From NCBI GenBank assembly GCA_903876715.1, contig CAIRBF010000245.1:1-34850 (forward strand): a DNA stretch of 34,850 bases, read 5' to 3'. A program made the translations under genes and the position numbers. Of this stretch, positions 1-8,636 are shown one piece after another. Position 1 is the first letter of the stretch. Every line of letters starts with the position of its first letter. The notes under the pieces are model-generated. The model was given only the letters and a program-made list of their open reading frames with translations. It was not told the DNA's origin and did not search any database. This DNA is from an uncultured beta proteobacterium. Lineage in GTDB: Bacteria > Pseudomonadota > Gammaproteobacteria > Burkholderiales > Burkholderiaceae_C.

Positions 1-660
1 TAGACCGCCGTGGCGGTGGCGGCGTTCTCGGCCACCGTGCCGGTGGCGCCCGAGGTGAAGACCGGGCCGTTCTCGTTGATGTCGGTCACCGACACCGTCA
101 CCGGCTGGGTGGTGGTGTTGGCGCCGTCACTGGCGATCACGTCGAAGCTGTAGCTGGCTCGGGTCTCGAAGTCGGCGCTGGCCTTGAGCGTGACGACGCC
201 TGCCGTGGAGATGTCGAGCAGGCCGGCATCGGTGCCGCCCAGCGTGTAGCTGCGTGCGGCCAGGTTGTCGGCGTCGGTCGTTGCGGCGGTGTAGACCGCC
301 GTGGCGGTGGCGGCGTTCTCGGCCACCGTGCCGGTGGCGCCCGAGGTGAAGACCGGGGCGGTGTCGTTCAGGTTGGTGACCGAGACCGTGACCGGCTGGG
401 TGCTGGTGTTGGCGCCGTCGCTGGCGATCACGGTGAAGTTGTAGCTGGCCTGGGTCTCGAAGTCGGCGCTGGCCTTGAGCGTGACCACGCCTGCCGTGGT
501 GATGTCGAGCAGGCTGGCATCGGCGCCGCCCAGCGTGTAGCTGCGCGCGGCCAGGTTGTCGGCGTCGGTCGTCGCGGCGGTGTAGACCGCCGTGGCGGTG
601 GCGGCGTTCTCGGCCACCGTGCCGGTGGCGCCCGAGGTGAAGACCGGGGCGGTGTCGTTG
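1..660 (-). repeat. Near-identical 291-bp tandem repeats inside the adhesin gene
   Basis: Units of exactly 291 bp (97 residues) occupy 370-660 and 79-369, and a third begins at 78 and leaves the window. Read from matching positions, 1-291 and 292-582 differ at 22 sites by my count, about 92% identity. Each unit encodes one cadherin-like domain with VFTSGATGTVAEN and ADFET motifs. The phrase that begins at 1 recurs at 292 and 583. Because the copies are alike at third codon positions too, recent duplication or gene conversion is likely, and the array probably continues leftwards. Confidence 0.92.
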
Positions 661-3600
661 AGGTTGTTGACCGTCAGCGTGACGGCTTGCTCGGTGGCGA
701 GGCCTGCCGCGTCGGTGGCGACCAGGGTGAAGGTGTAGCCGGACTTCGTCTCGAAGTCGGGGTTGCCGGTCAGCGTGACCGCGCCGGTGCCGGCATCGAT
801 GCTGAAGGCGGCAGCGTCGCCGGTGGCCGGCTTCAGGCTGTAGACGGTCGATCCGGTGGCGACGTCGGCCGTGTCGGTCGAGCTGGCCTGGTAGACGACC
901 TGGCTGGCGCCGCTGTTTTCGTTGACCGCCGCAGCGCTTGTCGACGAGGTGATCGCAGGCGCGATCTCGTCGAGGTTGTCGACCGCCAGCGTGACGTCTT
1001 GCTCGCTGGCGTTGCCGGCCGCATCGGTGGCGACCAGGGTGAAGGTGTAGCTGGACTGGGCCTCGAAGTCGGGGTTGCCGGCGAGCGTGACCGCGCCGGT
1101 GCCGGCATCGGTGCTGAAGGCGGCGGCGTCGCCGCCCGTCTTCAGGCGGTAGCTGACGTTGCCGGCCAGTTCGACGTTGTCGGTCGAGGTCGCCCGGTAG
1201 ACGACGCGGCCTGCGCCGCTGTTCTCCGGAGTCTGCCCGGTGGCTGCCGAAGTGATGGTGGGCGCCAGGTTGTCGCCGATCACGACCTGCAGGCTGCCGC
1301 TGTAGGGCGTGGTGACGCCGCCCACGGTGTTGCTCGCCGCCAGCGTCAGTGAACCCGTGGCCACGCCGGCCGATCGCAGGGCGAGGTAGCCGACGTCGGA
1401 GGGCGTGATCGCGTAGCTGCCGGCCGCAGGCTCCAGGCGGCTCGCCACGCCCGTGAGCGGGTCGACCCGCAAGAGCTCGACGCCTGCGGGCAGGCCCGAC
1501 AGTTCCAGGTGGTCGACCGTGTCGCCCAGCCCCAGCGACGGCAGCTGGATGTCCAGGCGGATCAGCTTCGCGACATCGCCGACGGCCGCGTTGGTCTGGA
1601 ACACGGCCGAGACCTGGCCGATCTCGGCGCACTGGAGGTCGACAAAAGTGGCCACGTCGACCTGTGCGCCGACGCTGCTGCCCAGCGCCGTCAGCGCCGA
1701 GGCCAGCGAGAGGTCGCCGCCCTGGTTGGTGGCGGCCTGGTCGCCGCTGCGGCTCAGCGTGGGCAGCAGCAGGTCCTGCGCGGCGCGCAGCGTGGCAATC
1801 GCCGCGCTCGACTGCGCGTCTGCGGTCGTGGTGCTGTCGACCCGGGCGTTGAAGCCCGCGATCACGCCGCTGAGCAGCGTCAGGTCGGCGGTGGAGCTGG
1901 CGCGCAGGTCTTCTGTGACGCCGGCGGCGTTGGACGCGGTCATGCTGGCTTGCACGACGGCTTCGACGTCGGCCGTGAGGCTCAGGTTGACGTCCGCGCC
2001 GGTGGCGCCGCGTGCCCGCACCAGGCTGGCCAAGGCGCCGATGCCCAATGCGGCACCCACGCCGGCTGGGGCGTCGGTGTCGCTGGCCGCGCCGTCGATC
2101 AAGGCGCCCGAGGCCGCGAACAGCAGGCCGAGCTGGCGGTTGGCCGAGAGCAGGCCGACATCGCTGGCGCTGGCGCCAGCGGCTGATGCGGCGTCCACCG
2201 GGTCGAAGCTCAGCAGGCCGATCGGGTCGGCACTGCCCAGGCCCAGCACCTCGTTGACGGTGCTCGCGGCCTGGCGCAATGCGGCTTCATCGACCACCTG
2301 CCCCGCGGCGGTGGACTGGGCGGCGACTGCGGCGATCAGGGTCGACAGCGGCGACAGCACGAGGTCGACGCCGGCCGCGGCCGCATCGATGACGCCGCTG
2401 TAGGCCTTGTAGATGACCGCGCTGTTGGCCGCGCCCGAGGCCGTGTCGACCCCGCCCATCGCCAGCACCGGCGCGCCGTTCGGGTCGAAGGCGAACCTGA
2501 ACTGACCGCTGGCATCGGTGCGGGTGGTGACTTCGCCGGCATCCCAGCGGCTGTTGCGGTTGCTGTCGACGAAGACCAGGGCGTTGGCCAGGTAGTCGTC
2601 GTGCACCAGCCCGGTGAAGACGGTGAAGATGGCGGCCTGGCTGACCGCCTGGCCGGTGTTGCCGGCGGCGTCGGTCAGCTGGGTGCGGGCGCTGTACTGC
2701 CCGTCCAGCGCGACGCTGGCCGCGTCCACGTGCGCGAGCAGATGGCCGGCCTGGATGTCGGCGGCGCTCAAGACGGCCTCGACGGTCTGCACCAGCACGC
2801 CGTCGCGCGAGACTGCGGTGGCGACGGTGTCGCCGGCCCTGGCGTCGGGCGCGAGCGTGACGCGCAGGTCCACGCCGTTGGCGGTGTTGCCGTCATCGGC
2901 CGGCTCGAGCGCGACGCCCAGCGCGCGGGGCGCGACCGTGTCGACCGTGAAGTCCAGGCCTGGGCTGGCCGCGCTCTGGTTGCCGGCCGCGTCGGTCAGC
3001 GTGTAGCTGACGCGGTGGCTGCCATCGACCAGGTCGCTGCCCAGGGTGAGCTGCCAGCGGCCGTCGGCCGCGACCTGCGTGGTGCCGAGCACCGTGCTGC
3101 CTTCGCGCAGCGTGACGGTGGCGCCCACTTCGGCACCGCTGCCCGCAAAGGTCGGCCGCGCATCGTTGGTCACGCCCATGTCGGCCACGCTGCCGCTGAC
3201 CGGTGCCACGTCGTCGGTCAGGGTCCAGGGGGTCTTGGGCAGCGCCGGTGCGGTGCTGTCGCCCTGTGCGGCAAGTGCCACCAGAGCGCCGCCACCCAGC
3301 AGGGTCAGCGGCAAGCCCCAGGACGTGCCCGATGACGTGGCGGGGGGCAGCCAGCGGACCTGCTCGCCCGTCGTGCCCTTCAGTGCCGATTGCAGCGCCG
3401 ATTGCAGCGCGGCGTCTCCGCCGGCCAGGGTCATCAGCGCGTCGGCCGCCCCGTGGGCGTAGACCAGCGTCGTGCCGTCCGCCAGCGCCGGGCCGCTGCC
3501 GGCCTCGGCCCCGGGCTTGTGGACACCGCCTTCTCCGCCCGGCAGCGCGATGTCGCAGGCGGTGGCCGCCTTGCACTCGCTGTAGTAGCCCTCGAGCGTG

Positions 3601-3818
3601 AGCTCGGTGCCGTCGGCGTAGCGCAGCCGCAGGTCGTCGCCCTGGCGCCTGGCAATGACGTTGTCGTGCAGCACGTCGCCGCCCGCCTGGCGCTCGAGCA
3701 CGCGGTAGCGCTCGCCGGCCTTGGCCTTGACCTTGTGCGCCTGTCCGGCCTGCAAGGGCTGGGCGGTCTGGCCGTTGTGCAGGACAAGGCTGGGCGGCTG
3801 GGTGGCGGTGGTGGTCAT
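1..3818 (-). CDS. Giant BapA-like adhesin with cadherin-type repeats (3' part beyond window)
   Basis: An open frame without a stop runs from the ATG at 3818 to the window edge (1272 codons). An in-frame TGA seven codons upstream makes this ATG the first possible start; I see no Shine-Dalgarno. Residues 1-85 resemble the BapA/LapF prefix domain (ends near LEGYYSEC). A hydrophobic glycine-rich stretch lies near 167-185 (LPLTLLGGGALVALAAQG). Two Ig-like domains follow at about 200-400, then a module with VFVDSNRNSRWDAGE (about 410-430) and an alanine-rich region. From about residue 848 to the edge there are five cadherin-type repeats, with motifs such as NENSGA and TDAAGN. The family is secreted by type I systems and mediates biofilm or cell-cell adhesion. 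The gene lies 97 bases downstream of its probable exporter genes. The C-terminal secretion signal would lie outside the window, so full length is unknown. Confidence 0.9.
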   Translation of the reverse strand, partial: MTTTATQPPSLVLHNGQTAQPLQAGQAHKVKAKAGERYRVLERQAGGDVLHDNVIARRQGDDLRLRYADGTELTLEGYYSECKAATACDIALPGGEGGVHKPGAEAGSGPALADGTTLVYAHGAADALMTLAGGDAALQSALQSALKGTTGEQVRWLPPATSSGTSWGLPLTLLGGGALVALAAQGDSTAPALPKTPWTLTDDVAPVSGSVADMGVTNDARPTFAGSGAEVGATVTLREGSTVLGTTQVAADGRWQLTLGSDLVDGSHRVSYTLTDAAGNQSAASPGLDFTVDTVAPRALGVALEPADDGNTANGVDLRVTLAPDARAGDTVATAVSRDGVLVQTVEAVLSAADIQAGHLLAHVDAASVALDGQYSARTQLTDAAGNTGQAVSQAAIFTVFTGLVHDDYLANALVFVDSNRNSRWDAGEVTTRTDASGQFRFAFDPNGAPVLAMGGVDTASGAANSAVIYKAYSGVIDAAAAGVDLVLSPLSTLIAAVAAQSTAAGQVVDEAALRQAASTVNEVLGLGSADPIGLLSFDPVDAASAAGASASDVGLLSANRQLGLLFAASGALIDGAASDTDAPAGVGAALGIGALASLVRARGATGADVNLSLTADVEAVVQASMTASNAAGVTEDLRASSTADLTLLSGVIAGFNARVDSTTTADAQSSAAIATLRAAQDLLLPTLSRSGDQAATNQGGDLSLASALTALGSSVGAQVDVATFVDLQCAEIGQVSAVFQTNAAVGDVAKLIRLDIQLPSLGLGDTVDHLELSGLPAGVELLRVDPLTGVASRLEPAAGSYAITPSDVGYLALRSAGVATGSLTLAASNTVGGVTTPYSGSLQVVIGDNLAPTITSAATGQTPENSGAGRVVYRATSTDNVELAGNVSYRLKTGGDAAAFSTDAGTGAVTLAGNPDFEAQSSYTFTLVATDAAGNASEQDVTLAVDNLDEIAPAITSSTSAAAVNENSGASQVVYQASSTDTADVATGSTVYSLKPATGDAAAFSIDAGTGAVTLTGNPDFETKSGYTFTLVATDAAGLATEQAVTLTVNNLNDTAPVFTSGATGTVAENAATATAVYTAATTDADNLAARSYTLGGADASLLDITTAGVVTLKASADFETQASYNFTVIASDGANTSTQPVTVSVTNLNDTAPVFTSGATGTVAENAATATAVYTAATTDADNLAARSYTLGGTDAGLLDISTAGVVTLKASADFETRASYSFDVIASDGANTTTQPVTVSVTDINENGPVFTSGATGTVAENAATATAV
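661..1266 (-). repeat. Second, diverged type of cadherin repeat (two copies)
   Basis: Two units at 661-972 (312 bp) and 973-1266 (294 bp) encode domains with TENSGAG/NENSGAS, DAGTGAVTLxGNPDFE and FTLVATDAAG motifs. They resemble each other closely but differ in sequence and length from the 291-bp type that follows. The adhesin stalk thus changes repeat class at about 660. Confidence 0.85.
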
Positions 3819-3915
3819 GGAGGGTCCGGGAAATCAGCAACGAACAGGGGGCCGCGGGTGCGATGGGGTGGGCGGTGGGCGGGCGGCGGGCGAGCTGTGG
3901 GTGAGCTGTGTCAGC

Positions 3916-5109
3916 TCAGCGCTCGTTCATCGCGCCGCCAAACGCCTTGAAGACGGGCTTGGCGAGGTATTGCAGGATCGACCGGCTGTCGGTGCGGATG
4001 TCGACCGTGGCGGTCATGCCGGGCTTGAGCTCGACCGCGGCCAGCTTGGCATTGGCCGGGGCGCGGTCGCGGTCCAGCCGCACCTGCGCGCGGTAGTAGC
4101 TGGTGGCCTGGCCGTTGGCCGCGGCCTCTGTCAGGGTGTCGGCGCTGAGGTAGCTCAGCCGGCCGGGCAGGCTGCCGTAGACCGCGTAGTCGAAGGCATC
4201 GAACTTGACCGTCACCGGCAGGCCGGTCTTGAGCACGCCGATGTCGACCGGGTTGAGCTTGAGCTCGAGCAGCAGCTCGCCGTCGGTGGGCGAGATCTGC
4301 ATCACCTCGTCGCCCGGGCGCAGCACGCCGCCGATGGTGGTGACCTTGAGCAGCTTGACGATGCCCGCCACTGGCGCGGTCAGCGCGGTGTGGTCGAGCA
4401 GGCTCTGGCGCTCGTCGAGCTTGTAGCGGCTGGTCGACAAGTCCTCGGCCAGCTTGGCGGCTTCCTGCCGGGCGTCCTGCAGGTACTTGTTGCGCACCGC
4501 GCTGGCCCGGCCCTGCAGGTCGCCCACCTGGCGCCGCGCGCGCATCACCTCCAGCCGGCTGGTGTCGCCGGTCTCGAGCAGGGCCTCGTTCATCGCCAGC
4601 TCCTGCCGCGCCATGTCCAGCGCGTCCTGCAAGGTGGCCAACTCCTCGCGCAGGCCGCGCCGGCGCTGCTCGAACAAGGCCTGCTGCGTGGCGACGAACT
4701 GCGGGTACTCCTTGAAGCGCGGGCCGAACACGGGCGTGGCCTCGGCGGCCTCGGCCTGGGCCCGCACCAGCGCGGCGGCCAGGGCGGCGTCCTTGGCACG
4801 GCTCTCCTCGAAGGCCGCGGTGGTCCGCTCGCGCTCGAGCGTGGCGAGTTCCTGGCCGGCCGTGACCGCCTGGCCCTCGTGCACCAGGATGCGCGACAGC
4901 ACGCCGCCGTCGGCGGCCTGGATCACCTGGGTGCGGCCGCTGGGGATGAGCTGGCCCTGGGCGCGCACGGTCTGGTCGATCTCGAACCAGCCGGCCCAGG
5001 CCAGGAAGCCCGCCAGGCCCAGGGCCATCAGAACCGTCATCGACACCCGCCCCGGTCGCGGCGCGGCGTCGTTCGCGTGGTCCTCGGGGTCCGAACGTTG
5101 TGGCCTCAT
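3916..5109 (-). CDS. Type I secretion periplasmic adaptor, HlyD family
   Basis: This 397-residue protein is the membrane-fusion (adaptor) subunit that would link the inner-membrane ABC exporter to the TolC-like channel. A short cytoplasmic N-terminus is followed by one membrane helix at about 24-42 (VLMALGLAGFLAWAGWF) and a half lipoyl/barrel-sandwich hybrid motif (DGGVLSRILVHEGQAVTAG). A long Ala/Glu/Arg-rich alpha-helical hairpin spans about 95-245, the second lipoyl half follows (TAPVAGIVKLLKVTTIGG), and then a beta-barrel domain and the HlyD C-terminal region with LKPGMTATVDI. Length and layout match HlyD/LapC adaptors. Its ATG overlaps the stop of the exporter gene by 4 bases, so translation is probably coupled. 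The adhesin gene starts 97 bases downstream, which points to it as the substrate. Confidence 0.93.
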   Translation of the reverse strand: MRPQRSDPEDHANDAAPRPGRVSMTVLMALGLAGFLAWAGWFEIDQTVRAQGQLIPSGRTQVIQAADGGVLSRILVHEGQAVTAGQELATLERERTTAAFEESRAKDAALAAALVRAQAEAAEATPVFGPRFKEYPQFVATQQALFEQRRRGLREELATLQDALDMARQELAMNEALLETGDTSRLEVMRARRQVGDLQGRASAVRNKYLQDARQEAAKLAEDLSTSRYKLDERQSLLDHTALTAPVAGIVKLLKVTTIGGVLRPGDEVMQISPTDGELLLELKLNPVDIGVLKTGLPVTVKFDAFDYAVYGSLPGRLSYLSADTLTEAAANGQATSYYRAQVRLDRDRAPANAKLAAVELKPGMTATVDIRTDSRSILQYLAKPVFKAFGGAMNER

Positions 5110-7205
5110 GCCGCCTGCTCCATCGCCGGCGTGTTGAGCTGCTGCAGCACCTTCGCCTTCGGCCCGTCCATCACGATCTGCTGGTTGGCGATCACGATCA
5201 CCCGGTCCACCAATGCCAGCATCTCGGCCTTGTGCGTCACCAGCACCAGCGTGTGCCGGGGTTTGACGCTCGCCTGCAGCGCGCGCATGACCTGCAGCTC
5301 CAGGCTGCGGTCCATGCTGGCGGTAGGTTCGTCGAGCAGCCAGATGCTGGGCCCGCGCAGGAAGGTGCGCGTCAGGTTGACGAGCTGGCGCTGGCCGCCC
5401 GACAAGCCGCTGCCGCCTTCGTAGATGTCCTGCTGCAAGCCCTTGGGGTGGGGGCTGATCACCGTCTGCAGCAGCCCGGTCAGGCGCGCGGCGTCCAGGA
5501 TGGCGTCGTCACCGGGGTCGATCTGGCCCAGGATCAGGTTGTCGCGCAGCGTGCCCGCAAACAGCCGGCCGTCCTGCTGCACATAGCCCAGGTGGTCGGC
5601 CAGCACCGGCTTGGCGACGTGCGACAGGTCGATGTCGTCGAGCAGGATGCGACCCTGCTGCGGCTTGTACAGCCCCGACATCAGCCGCAGCAGGGTGGTC
5701 TTGCCCGCACCCACCGGGCCCAGCACGCCCACCTTCTCGCCGGCGGCGATGTGCAGCTGGGCCACGCCGAGCGCCTTGCGGGCGCCGTAATGGAAGGTCA
5801 CCGCGTCGAAGCGGTAGTCGCCCCTCGGTTGCTGCACCACCACCGGCTGGGCCTGGCCATGGTGGTCGTCGGGCAGCGACCACAGCCGCTCCAGCCCCTC
5901 CAGCGCGGCCCGGGTGTGGGCCCACAAGGCCATCTGGCTGGGGATCAGCGCCACCGGCGCCAACACCCGGCCGGCCAGGATCGAGCAGGCGATCAGCCCG
6001 CCCATCGTCAGCTCGGACCGGTGGACCAGCACGGCGCCCACGGCCACCAGCAACACATAGGACAGCTGCTGGAAGGCCGCGATCAGGTGCTGGGCCTGGT
6101 CGCTGATGTGGCGACTGTGCATTTCGCTGTGGCGCGCCTCGTCGGTGGTCTGCATCCAGCGCGACAACATGCGCCAGCCGCCCTGGCCGGACTTGAGCGT
6201 CTCGGCACCCTCGACCGTCTCCACCAGCAGCCCGGCCTTGTGGTTGCTGGCCGCGATCGTCCGCTGGGCCAGCGCCGTGACCGAGCGCCGGCTGTACAGC
6301 CCGGTGGCCAGCGACAGCAGCAGGAAGACCAGCGGCACCAGCGCCAGCGGGACCGAGATGGCGGCGATCACCGCCAGGAAGATCAGGGCGAAGGGCGCGT
6401 CCACCAGCAGGTTGGTGGTGATCGCGGTGAAGAAGGCGCGCACGGTTTCGTAGCCGCGCATCTGCGCGGCCAGCCCGCCCACGCTGCGCGGCATCTGGTC
6501 CAGGCGCACCGCCAGGAAGCGCTGGTAGACCGCGCGCGCCAGGCGCTGGTCGACCCGGTCGATCAGCCGCTCGTACAGGCCGCTGCGCACCCGCTTGGCC
6601 ACCAGTTCGAACAGCACCGAGGCCACCACGCCCAGCGTCAGCACCAGCAGGGTCTGGGTGGCGCCGGCGGGGATCACCCGGTCATAGACCTGCATGCTGT
6701 AGAACGAGGCCGCCAGCGCGATCACGTTGAGCAGCAGCCCGCCGATCACGGCTTCGCGCAGCAGCCGGCGCTGCGAGAAGACCTCGTGGCGGATGAGCTG
6801 GTAGACCGCGCTGTCGCTGGCCGCCGTGGGCGGGCGCAGGCTGAGCCGGGCGATGGCGTGACCGGCGAGGTCGGGCGCGGCCTGCTCGCGCCAGCGCTGG
6901 GCGGCGGCGTCCCACCAGTCGCTGACCCACAGGCCTTGGCCGTTCTGGCCGCGCAGCACGCCCCATTGGCCCGCGTGCCACAGCAGTGCGGGCAGCAGCG
7001 CGGCGTCGGGCGCGGACAGCCAGCGCGGCGCGCGCAGCTGCAGGTGGCGCGTGACGGCCTTGAGCTGGGCCCGGGCGTCGCGCGCCTCGCCCGCGTCGCC
7101 TGCGTCGCCCGCGGACGCGGCCTGCGCCGCCTCCTGCAGCGCCAGCCGGTCGACGCTCTCATGCTGCAACTGCGCCAGCCGCGCCAGGCAGGCCAGCAGG
7201 TTCAT
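5106..7205 (-). CDS. Type I secretion ABC exporter, LapB-like
   Basis: A 699-residue permease-ATPase that would energise adhesin export across the inner membrane. The N-terminal 125 residues look like a C39-peptidase-like domain without an evident catalytic Cys-His pair, as in LapB/HlyB-type exporters of non-cleaved substrates. The membrane domain spans about 150-440 (for example PFALIFLAVIAAISVPLALV). The nucleotide-binding domain has Walker A GPVGAGKTT (496-504), signature LSGGQ (601-605), Walker B IWLLDE (621-626) and the H-loop histidine at 658. I chose the ATG at 7205 because it overlaps the upstream channel gene's stop by 4 bases (ATGA); the frame stays open further upstream but only opposite that gene. 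It in turn overlaps the adaptor gene by 4 bases. Confidence 0.95.
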   Translation of the reverse strand: MNLLACLARLAQLQHESVDRLALQEAAQAASAGDAGDAGEARDARAQLKAVTRHLQLRAPRWLSAPDAALLPALLWHAGQWGVLRGQNGQGLWVSDWWDAAAQRWREQAAPDLAGHAIARLSLRPPTAASDSAVYQLIRHEVFSQRRLLREAVIGGLLLNVIALAASFYSMQVYDRVIPAGATQTLLVLTLGVVASVLFELVAKRVRSGLYERLIDRVDQRLARAVYQRFLAVRLDQMPRSVGGLAAQMRGYETVRAFFTAITTNLLVDAPFALIFLAVIAAISVPLALVPLVFLLLSLATGLYSRRSVTALAQRTIAASNHKAGLLVETVEGAETLKSGQGGWRMLSRWMQTTDEARHSEMHSRHISDQAQHLIAAFQQLSYVLLVAVGAVLVHRSELTMGGLIACSILAGRVLAPVALIPSQMALWAHTRAALEGLERLWSLPDDHHGQAQPVVVQQPRGDYRFDAVTFHYGARKALGVAQLHIAAGEKVGVLGPVGAGKTTLLRLMSGLYKPQQGRILLDDIDLSHVAKPVLADHLGYVQQDGRLFAGTLRDNLILGQIDPGDDAILDAARLTGLLQTVISPHPKGLQQDIYEGGSGLSGGQRQLVNLTRTFLRGPSIWLLDEPTASMDRSLELQVMRALQASVKPRHTLVLVTHKAEMLALVDRVIVIANQQIVMDGPKAKVLQQLNTPAMEQAA

Positions 7206-8524
7206 GGGGTGTCCCCCAAGACCGGGCCCAGTCCGCGCACGCTCAGTGCCAGGCGCCAGCGCGCGACCATCCGGGCCGCCAGGGTGTCGGCCAGCGCCAG
7301 TTCGGTCTGGGTGAGCTCGCGGGCGGCGTTCATCACGTCCAGCCAGCTCTTGCGCCCGGCCAGGAACTGCCGGTCGTAGGCCTGGCCGACCTCGGTGGCC
7401 GACTGCAGCGAGCCCTGCAGCGCGGCCAGCCTGGCGTCGGCCGAGGCCGCCAGCGCATGGTCGGCCATCAGCTGCTCGGCCAGCGCCCTGGCCTGCGCCT
7501 GTTCGTCGGCCGCGGCGGCGTCGACCTGGGCCCGCGCCGTATCGATGCCCGACAGGGCGGACAGCCCGGCGCCCGGGCGGCTGCTCAGGCCGATGAAGAG
7601 GCGGCTGTCGGCCGCGCCGCTGCGAACGCTGGCGTTGCCGTACTGGCGCTCGAGCCGCAGGTAGACCTCGGGGGCCCATTCGGCGCGGCGCTCGGCCAGT
7701 GCGGCGGCCAAGGCCTGGGTCTGGGCCCGGGCCTTTTGCAGCGCCGGGCTGGCGGTGCGGGCCTGCATCAGCAGCTCGGTCAGGTCGGCGCTCAGCGGCC
7801 CGGGCAGGGCCTGGTCGGCGACCAGCGCGGCCACGTCCGGCGCGCGGCCGATCAACTGGCCCAGCCGGCCCAGCGCGATGGCCTGCTGTGAGCGCGACAG
7901 CGCCAGGTCGGCACCCAGCGCCTGCAGCCGCTGCACCGCCAGCACACCGTCGCTCTCGGCCGCCACGCCTTGCTCGATGCGGCGCTGCACCCGGGCTTGC
8001 AAGCCCTGGTGCGCAGCCTGGCTCCGCTCGTTGGCCAGGGTCTTCAGGTGCGCGCCCAGCCAATCGCCATAGGCCTGCACGACGCGCAGCGCGAGCTGCA
8101 GCCGCACCTCGTCGAAGGCGGCCTGACCGCCCACCACGCCGGCCTCGGCCCGCGCGACCCCGGCGGCCAGCCGCCCGCCATTCCACAGCGGCTGCTGCAG
8201 GCGCAGCACCGACACCGTGGCGTCGCCCCGGTAGCTGCTGTCGGCGGCACCGGTCTGCGCGTTCTCCACGCTCACCGACGGCGTGGGCCAGTACTGCCAG
8301 CGCGCGCCGGCCAGCCCGGCACGTGCGGCGGCCTGCTGCTGCTGCGCCGACTGCGCCGCCGGGTGCGTGGCGAGGGCCTCGCGGATCAGCGGCACGATCA
8401 CCTGGGCCGGGCAGGCCAGCGGCGCCAGCGCCAGGGCCAGCGCCAGCCGAACAGGCCAGCGCCTGCCGCCGGGGGGGTGGTGCGGGGCGCGTGGGAGCGA
8501 CAGGAGACCGTTGAATGCAGTCAT
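7202..8524 (-). CDS. TolC-family outer-membrane efflux/secretion channel
   Basis: A 440-residue outer-membrane factor, the third exporter component. From the ATG at 8524 it begins with a signal peptide (basic n-region, then RLALALALAPLACPAQ, cleavage near 41). Two OEP repeats of Ala/Gln-rich helices follow, each with short beta stretches: SVSVENAQTG, LQQPLWNGG and later EVYLRLERQYGNAS and FIGLSSRPGAG. Repeat 2 ends with RQFLAGRKSWLDVMNAARE, typical of the family. The frame stays open upstream to about 8812, but that lies opposite the kinase gene, and the start at 8524 alone gives a normal signal peptide. It is first in the operon; the promoter should lie in 8525-8636. The order channel-exporter-adaptor-adhesin on one strand suggests one transcript. 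Confidence 0.93.
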   Translation of the reverse strand: MTAFNGLLSLPRAPHHPPGGRRWPVRLALALALAPLACPAQVIVPLIREALATHPAAQSAQQQQAAARAGLAGARWQYWPTPSVSVENAQTGAADSSYRGDATVSVLRLQQPLWNGGRLAAGVARAEAGVVGGQAAFDEVRLQLALRVVQAYGDWLGAHLKTLANERSQAAHQGLQARVQRRIEQGVAAESDGVLAVQRLQALGADLALSRSQQAIALGRLGQLIGRAPDVAALVADQALPGPLSADLTELLMQARTASPALQKARAQTQALAAALAERRAEWAPEVYLRLERQYGNASVRSGAADSRLFIGLSSRPGAGLSALSGIDTARAQVDAAAADEQAQARALAEQLMADHALAASADARLAALQGSLQSATEVGQAYDRQFLAGRKSWLDVMNAARELTQTELALADTLAARMVARWRLALSVRGLGPVLGDTP

Positions 8525-8636
8525 ACACTGCGTTTTACATGGCGCAAAGACGAGCAAAGTTTCAAAAATATCAATATCGGTCGGCCGGAGCCGCCGGGGT
8601 GCCGCTGCGCCACCCACCCACCCGACCGCCGCCTTG
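8525..8636. promoter_or_regulatory. Divergent promoter region between secretion operon and kinase gene
   Basis: This 112-bp gap separates the TolC-like gene (minus) from the kinase gene (plus). Its centre (about 8529-8580) is strikingly AT-rich for this genome, with TTTACA at 8532 and AATATCAATATC near 8568-8579. I cannot fit a convincing -35/-10 pair on either strand. Both transcripts must start here or inside the flanking genes, so binding sites for the adjacent response regulator are plausible. Confidence 0.55.

Noticed and set aside
3264..3320. LapG-type proteolytic release site in the adhesin hinge
   Set aside because: The hinge contains ALAAQG, not the TAAG/PAAG-type sequence, and no LapG or LapD gene is in the window.
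5100..7379. Long plus-strand open frame opposite the ABC exporter, rich in Gln, His and Arg
   Set aside because: It is the mirror of a well-supported exporter gene; GC-rich codon bias keeps the opposite frame open. The same holds for the long frames opposite the CoA-transferases, receptor and acyl-CoA dehydrogenase.
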